NCBI GenBank assembly: GCA_005784505.1
Contig: VCAZ01000015.1
Coordinates: 4,520,668 to 4,584,667 of the forward strand
Source of the DNA: Bagarius yarrelli
Lineage: Eukaryota > Chordata > Actinopteri > Siluriformes > Sisoridae
Direction of reading: 5' to 3'
Length of the DNA: 64,000 bases
Shown: positions 56,183-64,000 of the stretch, in pieces
How the letters are laid out: each line of letters starts with the position of its first letter
Position numbering within the stretch: position 1 is the stretch's first letter
Translations under genes and position numbers: made by a program
The notes under the pieces: model-generated
The model's input: the letters and a program-made list of their open reading frames with translations, nothing else
The model's database searches: none
Told to the model about the DNA's origin: nothing

Positions 56183-59100
56183 GTAAAACATGTTTCACTA
56201 TTTATTTAGCAGTTTTTGGTGGCAATTATATTAAATGATATAAGACGCCGGTTAAGGTAATAATTAAGGCTAGGTTGTATTAGAAATGTGTTACATTGTG
56301 TGTTCGGTTTTTATAGTTAGTATAGTTAGCATAGCTTTGCGGTTCGGATTACGTTATGTTATCTCACCTGTTTTCCGGCAAATCCCACCTACTCCATTGG
56401 GATTTGCTCCTAGGTTATTATGGGGCAATGGCGACCAATCACAGAGCGGGTTGTGGAATAACCCCAACCAATTTTAACGTAGAAACCGGGAGTTGTCAGA
56501 TTACGGGCGGGTTCTTGCGGCGCTAGTAATATTGTTGGTTAATCAAAATATTTAACTAAAAAAACCACTACTTTTTATGTGAACGAGGCACTAAATTAAT
56601 GAATCAATATTATATCGATGAATCAATATATGGATTTTTTTTGCTAATTTAACTGACCGAAACCACAGCATTTCAGTTTGTTTAGGTTGCGTTAGAGAAC
56701 ATTTTCACTTTCGTTTTTGTTCCAGTAAATAACTTTCGCTTTCCTGATATTAGTGGAACCTTTTTGCAAAGAATTTAAAATGCGTTTGTGTAAGTGAACA
56801 ACACTAAACATGACAAACAGCACAATAAACTGATTCTGTTGACTAAATTGATTGCTCTTCCTATTGCTCTTCCTCCTGTTCTTCCTATTGCTCTTCCTCC
56901 TGCTCTTCCTATTGCTCTTCTCTTCCTCCTGTTCTTCCTATTGCTCTTCCTATTGCTCTTCTTATTGCTTTTCCCTCCTGCTCTTCCTCATTCCTTTGCT
57001 TTTCCTCCTTCGCTCTTCTTATGCTCTTATGCTCTTCCTCTGCTCTTCCTATTGCTCTTCCTCCTGTTCTTCCTATTGCTCTTCCTCCTGCTCTTCCTAT
57101 TGCTCTTCCTCCTGTTCTTTCTATTGCTCTTCCTCCTGCTCTTCCTATTGCTCTTCCTATTGCTCTTCCTCCTGTTCTTTCTATTGCTCTTCCTATTGCT
57201 CTTCTTATTGCTCTTCCTCCTGTTCTTTCTATTGCTCTTCCTATTGCTCTTCCTCCTGCTCTTCCTATTGCTCTTCCTATTGCTCTTCCTCCTGCTCTTC
57301 CTATTGCTCTTCCTCCTGTTCTTTCTATTGCTCTTCCTATTGCTCTTCCTCCTGCTCTTCCTATTGCTCTTTCCTCCTGTTCTTTCTATTGCTCTTTCTA
57401 TTGCTATTGCTCTTCCCTATTTCTCTTCCTCCTGCTCTTCCTATTGCTCTTCCCCCTGTTCTTTCTATTACTCTTCCTCCTGTTCTTCCTATTGCTCTTT
57501 CTCCTTTTCTTCCTATTGCTCTTTCATCCTTCTTTTCTTCCTATTACTCTTTCTCCTTTTCTTTCTATTTCTCTTTCTCCTTTTCTTTCCATTGCTCTTC
57601 CTCCTGTTCTTCCTATTGCTCTTCTTCCTGTTCTTCCTATTGCTCTTCCTCCTGCTCTTCCTATTGCTCTTCCTCCTTTTCTTTCCTATTGCTCTTCCTT
57701 CCTGTTCTTCCTATTGCTCTTCCTCCTGCTCTTCCTATTCTATTGCTCTTCCTCCCTCCTCCCTGTTTTTTTCCTTACCGGTTACTCTTCCTCCCGGTTT
57801 TTCCGTTTTCCGGTTACTCTTCCTCTTTCTTCCCTCCCCCGTTTTTCCGGTTCCTCTTCCTCTCCCGTTTTTTCCGGTTACTCTTCCTCCCGTTTTTCCG
57901 GTTCCTCTTCCTCCTCCTGTTTTTCTTGTTTCTTCGGTTACTCTTCCTCCTGTTACTCTTCCTGCCGCTCTTTTTCCGGTTACTCCTTGTCCTGCTCTTT
58001 CTATTGTTTGTCCTCCTGCTTTTCCTGTTACTCCTTTGCCTTCTTCTCTTCCTCTTGCTCCTCCTGTTAGTCTTCCTCCTGTTCCTCTTCCTCTTGTCCT
58101 TCCTGTTACTCTTTCTCCTGCTTTTCCTATTGCTCTTCCTCTCTGCTCTTTATATTATTGTTTCCTCCTGCTTCTCACTTTGCTCTTTCTCATGCTCTTC
58201 CTCATGCTCATTACTCTGCTCTCTCCTCTTACTTTTCCTCCTATTTTTCCTGCTGCTTCTCACTCTGCTCTTTTTCCTGCTTTTCCTCCTTCTCCTCACT
58301 CTGGTCTTTCTCCTTCTCCTCACTCTGCTTTTTTTCTCCTGCTCTTCACGCTTTTCACGCTGCTCTCTTCATGCTGATTTTCACGCTGCTCTTTAGTAAA
58401 CTGCTATATCTTGATTGTACTCTTACACACTCTCACTCCTGGTACTATATATCTTACCGGTTTCGAGTTCGACTCTCGTATGCCCTGTTTCATTTATAGG
58501 TGTGGTGGAAGGCTGTTGATGTCCATGGGTGTGTTCACAGTATTAAATATCACAGTAAAGTAAAACGTTATTGCAGACAAAAGTATTTTTGTGCATTCTT
58601 GTAGGTGAAACAAAAACCAAATAACCAAATAATATCCCCCAATTAATAAGTTTTTTTTTTAAATTATATTGTTGAATTTGTATTAATTTATTTAATATAA
58701 TTTATTTTAAATTTTGGTGTAAGGGCTAGCTTAGTGGTGTCTTACTACTCTTTGGACACGTGTTAAAATCCCTGGATTGTCAAGCCACTACTGCTGGGCC
58801 CCTGAGAAAGTCCCTTACCCCTTGTGTAAATGTGATGAATGTAAGTCGCAACTGCTAAAAGCTGTACATGTTATTTATGATTAAAGATTTTTTCCCTCCC
58901 CACTTTCCGTCTAACAGTTCTGTCTTATGCAGCAGCAGCAGGTAAAAGGTAAAGGTGAAGGGAAGGTAAAAGACTAGCACATGCTATCTACTGAACACAT
59001 GAACCCAGACTGCCACAGCTTTTCAACACTGCTGTGTGTGCTGCGGCACAGTGCAGCGTAACACACACATCTGCCCGCCTTTCCATTAATGAGCTCACTG

Positions 59101-62100
59101 ATGGCTGGCTGTGATTGGTTGGTGTCACTGTAATTGACAGTGGAGAGAGAATACATCATCCCATTCATGGATATAATATTTCAGGAGTCAAAGTTGTGAC
59201 CAAAGACAGGCATCTTTCTGTATCACCAGTCGGACCTGTGCGTTTTAAATCGAATGCTCAATACTAAAGTCGGTTAGTTACCCATGATTATTTCAATCCA
59301 ACACCAGCAGTACGCCGCATTCTGTTCTTCACTCTTTCTACCGGGTCTCATACAGTTCAGTGCTGTTGAACAGATCTGGACTTCCATGTCCTCTCCAAGC
59401 TTCATACAGAAGTTCTGACATAAGTGTGTGTTTCTGGCCTGAGTGTCAGCTGTTGGTTTATTTGGATCATGAGCTGTCATTGGAAGATATGAGCAGATAA
59501 ATTTGGCGGCCAGCTCTATTTTTAATTCTCTGTTTGAGAGCTGATAACTCATCTGTAAGGAGAACACGAGCGAAAAGTTTCTCCTAAAGACTCGGCTGCT
59601 GGTGATCCTTGAAGCAGAATCTTTCACCAGCTTTGTGTACATGTACACTTCTTTTATTATACCGACTAGGTACATTCCGATTCAAATATTCTGCAGTGTT
59701 TTCTATTCCAAACTGGTGTTTACACATCGGCAACTAGATGAGTTTTTCTATAGCGATGCTTTGCTGTTTAATTAAGTATCTCTCCCAACCCGATTAAAAT
59801 GATAATTTGATTGGGCATTTGAATTCCGATCGAGGCGTTTACATGGAACATTTTAATTGCAATCGAGGGGTTTACATGAGCGTTTTAAATCCGATCAGTG
59901 TGTTTACATGAGCATTTTAAATCCGATCAGTGTGTTTACATGAGCATTTAAATTCCGATCAATATGTTTACATGGAGATTTTAATTATTATTTTGAAATT
60001 CAGATTTTATCCATAAGCAGATTTACATAAACGTTTATTATTAATCAATTGGGTTAATATACATTAATGTGGTTTACAATCCTATGTAAACGCAGCCACT
60101 CTTTGTCGTTAGTTCACACGTTTGTCATAAATAAAAGCCATATTTGGGAATTTACTGAGGGTGTTGGAATAATTCCTTATGTATAAGGTGTATGCTTATA
60201 TTTAGTGGGGATGATATTACAGTATTTTAGAAGAGTGTGTCCAGATTGTCAGTCACTTTATTGATAAAGTCGAGCGATATAATCGCATTACCTCAGATCC
60301 CGTCATTGATTATTTTGTCATAATGGTGTAACACAGTGTTTCATTTTATACTCAAATGTCAGAGAAAATGCCAAATAAATGCCAGACAAGTAAATGTTTC
60401 CATGCACACAGCAAACATGACACTGTTTATAGAAAATACGATTCCTGAACTAGGGCTCTGCACTTTGTTGTCTCGCATGCCGCTGTTCTGCTTTGTGTTG
60501 TCCTCCACCGTGTGGTCCTGTGCTGTTGTGCACTTTATGTCCTGTGTGTCTTATTGGTTGTGTTCTATAATGTCAGTAAAGCTTTGAAAGCTGCTGTTAA
60601 AGATTTCTACACTGTATCACTATGTGATAAATGAAGAACTTGAGCCTAAACCACACTTTTGTGTTTCAGGGCTTCGTCAAAGATGTTCATGAGGATTCGC
60701 TTTCTATCGCCTTTGAAAACAAGTAAGTGTTTTTCTGATTTTGACTCGTCTTTGACAATTTGAAAAAGCAATTCAAATTTTTTTTTTTTTTTTTTTTTTA
60801 TAAGTTGGCAGCCGGAGAGACAGGTCCCATTCAGTGACGTTCGCTTGCCTCCTCCTGCTGATGTGAAGAAGGAGATCGGAGAGGGGGACGAGGTGGAGGT
60901 GAGTGCTTGCTGGATGACACTTTTTTTTCAGTAAGTTATTTTCTGAAGGGGACGAATCATCTCCTGATTGTGTCTCAGATCTACTCAAGGGCGAATGAAC
61001 AGGAACCGTGTGGCTGGTGGCTCGCCAAAGTGCGCATGTTGAAGGGTGATGTAAGTATACAGTGCTGTCCTGTGCCTGTCTTCAGTTTCTCCTACAGCTT
61101 CTGCAGCAACCTGTTAACTTCATTCTTATCTCCTCGTAGTTCTACGTAATCGAGTACGCAGCCTGTGATGCCACGTACAACGAAATAGTCACGTTTGAGC
61201 GTCTGCGGCCGGTGAACCTTAACAAAGCGGTGACCAGCAACACCTTCTATAAGTGCACTGTTCCTGTTCCTGATGATCTAAAGGCTGCGTGAGTGGATTC
61301 GTCTTTGTGTTTCTTTTTAAAGTTTTTCACCTATTTCTTTATCCCAATTTTTAATCCTGTTATCGTGAATGTTATGGAGATGCATAACACCCCACAGTCA
61401 AAGCTGTAACTTTTACTTCCCAGCTGTTTTTATTTGGTTATTATTATTTTACAAAAATCACATTACTCTTGAACCACATTTCTATTTTATATTAGCTTCA
61501 GCTCATAAAAGTTTTCTATCCCTGTTTAACAAGTTGACAATTTTTTTTTCACCTAATTTTTTTTTTCCAGTTTATTTTTCAAAACCCGCCTTTTTTCTGA
61601 AATCTCCTTTAATCATTTACTCCACAAATACTTATTCCCCATCACCCGACGAAGAGGTCGCTTTGTAAACCCCCCCTCTTTTAAAGCTCAGAGTTTTTTT
61701 TTCTAGCTCACTTTTGCTTTTAAATTTAACCTTTTATTGATTATATTACACCCAAAAATCCTTCAGTTACTTAATCAGTTCCTCTATCCAGATCCTGTGT
61801 ATTTCTCCACATTCTGTTTAATCATCAGATACACACTTTAGTTCAATAAACTCTCTAAACATCAAATTGTATTATATTTACTACATAAACTCTTTCCCCA
61901 TCCACCTGTTTTTCTTTTTTTCCCCCAGCTGCGAGAGTGAACTCGCTCATAAAGACTTCAAGAAGGCTGTAGGAGCGAGCAGGATCGTCTACAACCCTGA
62001 AACCGGTGAGCTGCTCGTCCTGGTGAGTGCAGAATACTTTCACACATTCTTTTACACATCGGGGGGAAAAAGGAACACCTTTATATGCTTTTACAACATT

Positions 62101-63582
62101 TTACTTTGATGCTCTGATGACAGTTCAATAGAAAGTTCCTGTAAATGTAAAATGATCAATTGTCTTATTAAATCAGCTTGACCTCTATTAGTCAACTCTT
62201 TTGCATTAATGTCCTAATTTCTAATTAGTTTTTTTCTACCTCATCACGTTTTCTATGACATTTTTTGCCTTTGTATCCCACCTTAATGCTCCAAAACTCC
62301 CAAGTTTTCGCCTCAAAAATCACTCCGACTTTCCAACGCTATACTTCTTTTTATGTTCTTAGATTTTTTTTCTTTATAATAATTAAAGTTATCACCCGAC
62401 GAATATAAAATAACTTTTATAATATTGATAATAGATTAAATGTGCAAATGTTTATTGATTTCCTATATAGATGTGTGTGATTTCTGGTGTTTTACAGTCT
62501 GTAAATGAGGTGACGTTAAAGAGAGTTTCACTCCTGAGCGACATGCACTTGAGGAGCATCCGCACTAAACTCATGCTGATGTACAGGAATGAAGAGGCCA
62601 CTAAGCACTTAGAGGTAACAGCACAGGTTCCAGAACTTTATGTAAAACCTTTCAATTGTGTAACCTAATAAGAGATGGTTAGAGGAAATGGGCAAAGATA
62701 CCACAAAATACCACAAAACCTGATGAGTAACATTTCATTATGTGACTTAATTAAACCTAATGGCGATGCAGGTTACTACCAAAAACACTTGATGGTTAAT
62801 TATGATGAGCTGGAGCGTTAACACTAATCTGTGTTGATTTTTGTGTAATTCTTTTTCAGAGCACAAAGCAGCTAGCATCAGCGTTTCAGGAGGAGTTTAC
62901 GGTGCGAGTAGATCTGATGGGTCTGGCCATTGGCAGCCATGGCACAAACATCCAGCAGGCCCGGAAAATTCCCGGAGTGACTGCCATCGAACTGGATGAA
63001 GAAAGTGGCACATTCAGGATTTATGGAGAGGTACTAAACTGTCACGTCAGCATAAGTCATCAATCTACAATGTGATTATAGGTATTAATTTTTCGTTTAC
63101 ACATTTACTCCAGACCACCGAGGCCATTCAGAAAGCAAGAAGCTGCCTGGAGTTCCTGGAGGAGTCGGTACAAATTCCCCGAAATTTAGTTGGTATGTCG
63201 GGTTTATTCCAGCAATGATATTGGCTCTTTAAAACAATTTTTTCTTTGGCTTTTTTCCTTACTGTGTTTTGTTTTATGACAGGTAAAGTAATAGGTAAAA
63301 ATGGCAAAGTTATTCAGGAGATTGTGGATAAATCCGGGGTGGTAAGAGTACGGATTGAAGGAGACAATGACAACAACCTTCCCAGACAAGAGGTGTGATC
63401 TCATTCACAACACCCTTTACTTTCTCCACTCTTTACATTGATGCTGCTGCTATTAGTTTATTATTATACTGTTGTGTTTCATTACGTCATTGCAGGGAAT
63501 GGTGCCCTTCACGTTTGTTGGCACAAAGGAGAGCATCAGTAACGTTCAAGTCCTTCTGGAATACCACATTGCTTACCTGAAC
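56132..63582 (+). CDS. fxr1: FXR1-like RNA-binding protein, 5' part (exons 1-11; gene continues past the window)
   Basis: FMR1-family proteins bind mRNA and polysomes in the cytoplasm and modulate translation and mRNA stability; FXR1 is prominent in muscle and brain. The 359 residues visible contain two Tudor/Agenet domains (about 4-50 and 63-115), a KH0-like region, KH1 with GSHG at 235-238, and KH2 with GKNG at 298-301 and the structurally critical Ile at 304. Family choice: VRIEGDN, LPR and GMVPFTFVGTKESI without the FMR1 insertion favour fxr1 over fmr1; the start MDELTVEVRGSNGAYYK also fits fish FXR1. Missing to the right are the coiled-coil-like and RG-rich C-terminal parts. The copy is somewhat diverged (see findings); it might be one of two teleost duplicates. 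Confidence 0.9.
56857..58390 (+). repeat. long polypyrimidine tandem repeat, 24-base unit
   Basis: From 56857 to about 57770 the sequence is built of CTCTTCCTATTGCTCTTCCT-type units of about 24 bases alternating CTCTTCCTATTG and CTCTTCCTCCTG. From 57770 to 58390 it decays into less regular CT-rich sequence with CCGGTTACTCTTCCTCC variants. The unit is a multiple of three without stop codons, which creates three long leucine/serine-rich frames that are not genes. The plus strand is nearly purine-free. Confidence 0.95.
58722..58870 (+). repeat. degraded family D SINE
   Basis: GGGCTAGCTTAGTGGTG, ACTGCTGGGCCCCTGAGAAA and ATGTAAGTCGCAACTGCTAA match the order of the family D copy at 44060. Confidence 0.65.
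59282..59552 (-). other. unassigned exon-like frame inside fxr1 intron 1
   Basis: On the minus strand a TTCTCCTTACAG acceptor-like site precedes an ATG at 59552 and about 90 open codons, ending at G|GTAACT. The frame extends 41 codons further upstream of the ATG, for 133 in all. It is not low-complexity and holds LSNRELKIELAAKFICSYLP and KLGEDMEVQICSTALNCMRP. I do not recognise it. It could be a pseudogene piece, an exon of a nested gene or chance. Confidence 0.25.
59836..59985. repeat. 32-base tandem repeat, about five copies
   Basis: Units of TGTTTACATGAGCATTTTAA then ATCCGATCAGTG, with starts near 59836, 59869, 59901, 59933 and 59965. The second and third full units are almost identical; the outer ones have drifted. 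Confidence 0.85.
60670..60722 (+). CDS. fxr1: fxr1 coding exon 2
   Basis: Residues 18-35, GFVKDVHEDSLSIAFEN and a split Asn codon. Acceptor TTTCAG, donor GTAAGT. It completes the hydrophobic pocket strands of Tudor 1. Confidence 0.94.
60805..60898 (+). CDS. fxr1: fxr1 coding exon 3
   Basis: Residues 35-66, WQPERQVPFSDVRLPPPADV and KKEIGEGDEVE. The acceptor is preceded by more than 20 T residues (60777-60799) and ends ATAAG. Donor GTGAGT. Confidence 0.94.
60979..61050 (+). CDS. fxr1: fxr1 coding exon 4
   Basis: Residues 67-90, IYSRANEQEPCGWWLAKVRM then LKGD, the core of Tudor 2. Phase 0 both ends, donor GTAAGT. Confidence 0.95.
61140..61288 (+). CDS. fxr1: fxr1 coding exon 5
   Basis: Residues 91-140, FYVIEYAACDATYNEIVTFE and RLRPVNLNKAVTSNTFYKCT. 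The first half is near identical across the family. The Ala codon is split with exon 6. Confidence 0.95.
61929..62022 (+). CDS. fxr1: fxr1 coding exon 6
   Basis: Residues 140-171, ESELAHKDFKKAVGASRIVY and NPETGELLVL, from the KH0-like region. Acceptor CCCCAG, donor GTGAGT. Confidence 0.95.
62498..62614 (+). CDS. fxr1: fxr1 coding exon 7
   Basis: Residues 172-210, VNEVTLKRVSLLSDMHLRSI and RTKLMLMYRNEEATKHLE. Most FXR1 sequences I know read MSRNEE where this reads MYRNEE. Donor GTAACA. Confidence 0.95.
62860..63030 (+). CDS. fxr1: fxr1 coding exon 8 (KH1)
   Basis: Residues 211-267, the KH1 domain, with the GSHG loop at 235-238. It reads VRVDLMGLAIGSHGTNIQQ where other family members have VREDLMGLAIGTHG. 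Otherwise it continues TAIELDEESGTFRIYGE as expected. Confidence 0.95.
63114..63192 (+). CDS. fxr1: fxr1 coding exon 9
   Basis: Residues 268-294, KARSCLEFLEESVQIPRNLV, linking KH1 and KH2. The final Gly codon is split with exon 10. Donor GTATGT. Confidence 0.95.
63283..63392 (+). CDS. fxr1: fxr1 coding exon 10 (KH2)
   Basis: Residues 294-330, KVIGKNGKVIQEIVDKSGVV and RVRIEGDNDNNLPRQE. GKNG is at 298-301, and the Ile at 304 corresponds to the FMRP residue whose change to Asn disrupts RNA and polysome binding. Confidence 0.96.
63496..63582 (+). CDS. fxr1: fxr1 coding exon 11 (last in window)
   Basis: Residues 331-359, GMVPFTFVGTKESISNVQVL and LEYHIAYLN, followed by a GTGAGT donor in phase 0. 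The remaining 418 bases are intron; the next expected exon (starting near EVEQLR in other family members) is outside. Confidence 0.95.
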
Positions 63583-64000
63583 GTGAGTACTGCTTATGGA
63601 CTGACAAAATAGAAAGAGACTATTCACTTTATTCATGGTTATTCATATAAAGCTATGAAAGCTGTATTGAAATTACTAAAGCAGTGACTTTAATAACAAC
63701 ACATCCCAACTACTCTTTACCTCTCATACCACAGGATTTAATAGTTTTTTAATTCATTAATGAAAGCCAATTCATAGTTTGTCAATGAATTAACAGCTCA
63801 GTTCATGTCCTCATTTATGTTGTAACAGCTGTAAACAGGCATTTTCTCAGCAGATTCTTTTTCCCTCAAAAGTGTAAACTCCTCTCTCCTCCTTGGTTAC
63901 AGCTTTAACTCTGAATCTTTCCCTGACACTGGAAATTATTTTCCACTTAAAAATACATTAAAAAAAAAGCTTGTTTTATTTGTATGTGTAGTCTGCACCG

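Larger units (their letters stand above)
56183..60669 (+). other. fxr1 intron 1 (4.5 kb)
   Basis: It contains the CT-rich tandem repeat (56857-58390), a family D SINE (58722-58870), an unassigned exon-like frame on the minus strand (59282-59552) and a 32-base tandem repeat (59836-59985). The remainder is AT-rich with nothing recognised. Confidence 0.7.

Noticed and set aside
56794..58396. Three long leucine/serine-rich reading frames (349-527 codons)
   Set aside because: They are made by a stop-free 24-base pyrimidine repeat read in three frames at once. Composition is that of the repeat and no domain is visible.
58974..59168. 64-codon minus-strand frame in fxr1 intron 1
   Set aside because: No homology or splice context; the sequence (CCATTAATGAGCTCACTG, TGATTGGTTGG) looks more like regulatory DNA, but too short to call.
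56132..63582. fmr1 or fxr2 rather than fxr1
   Set aside because: The start MDELTVEVRG recalls fmr1, but the TFERLRPVN, RIEGDN...LPR and KESI.NVQ.LLEYHIAYL segments agree with FXR1 and lack the FMR1-specific insertion after KH2.
1..64000. CRISPR arrays, phage, viral or toxin genes
   Set aside because: None seen; the tandem repeats present are microsatellites or minisatellites without spacer structure.

Overview
The window is nuclear DNA from a ray-finned fish, most likely a teleost. The evidence is vertebrate genes with GT-AG introns, AT-rich introns, long CA, GA and ATT microsatellites, and tRNA-derived SINEs, hAT-like and Tc1-like debris of the kinds common in teleosts. The species cannot be fixed from sequence alone. 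No prokaryotic operon, CRISPR array, virus or toxin gene was seen.

Layout. (1) 1-3041: sequence beyond the 3' end of atp11b, with a decayed SINE and one unexplained exon-like block. (2) 3042-37967, minus strand: a complete gene for the P4-ATPase ATP11B (catalytic subunit of a phospholipid flippase). I place 28 shared coding exons plus two possible terminal exons; every join keeps frame and together they give about 1108 or 1122 residues. Intron 1 (9.4 kb) holds SINE copies, a dead hAT element and microsatellites. (3) 37968-56131: an 18 kb gap with no recognisable gene, containing the 5' flanks of two divergent genes, several SINEs (one nested, one tail-to-tail pair), microsatellites, CTCF-like motifs and three long unique stretches that look like conserved non-coding elements. 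(4) 56132-63582, plus strand: the first 11 coding exons (359 residues) of an FMR1-family RNA-binding protein, best matched to fxr1; the gene runs off the right edge. Its first intron carries a roughly 1.5 kb pyrimidine-only tandem repeat.

The pairing is informative. In human 3q26 the order is FXR1 - SOX2 - ATP11B, and Xq27 holds the related trio ATP11C - SOX3 - FMR1. Here atp11b and fxr1 are divergent neighbours only 18 kb apart and no SoxB1 HMG-box frame lies between them. I suggest, as inference, that this may be a rearranged or duplicated copy of the SOX2 neighbourhood that lost sox2 but may have kept some of its regulatory DNA. The two proteins act in unrelated processes (membrane lipid asymmetry, and mRNA binding and translation); their linkage looks historical rather than functional.
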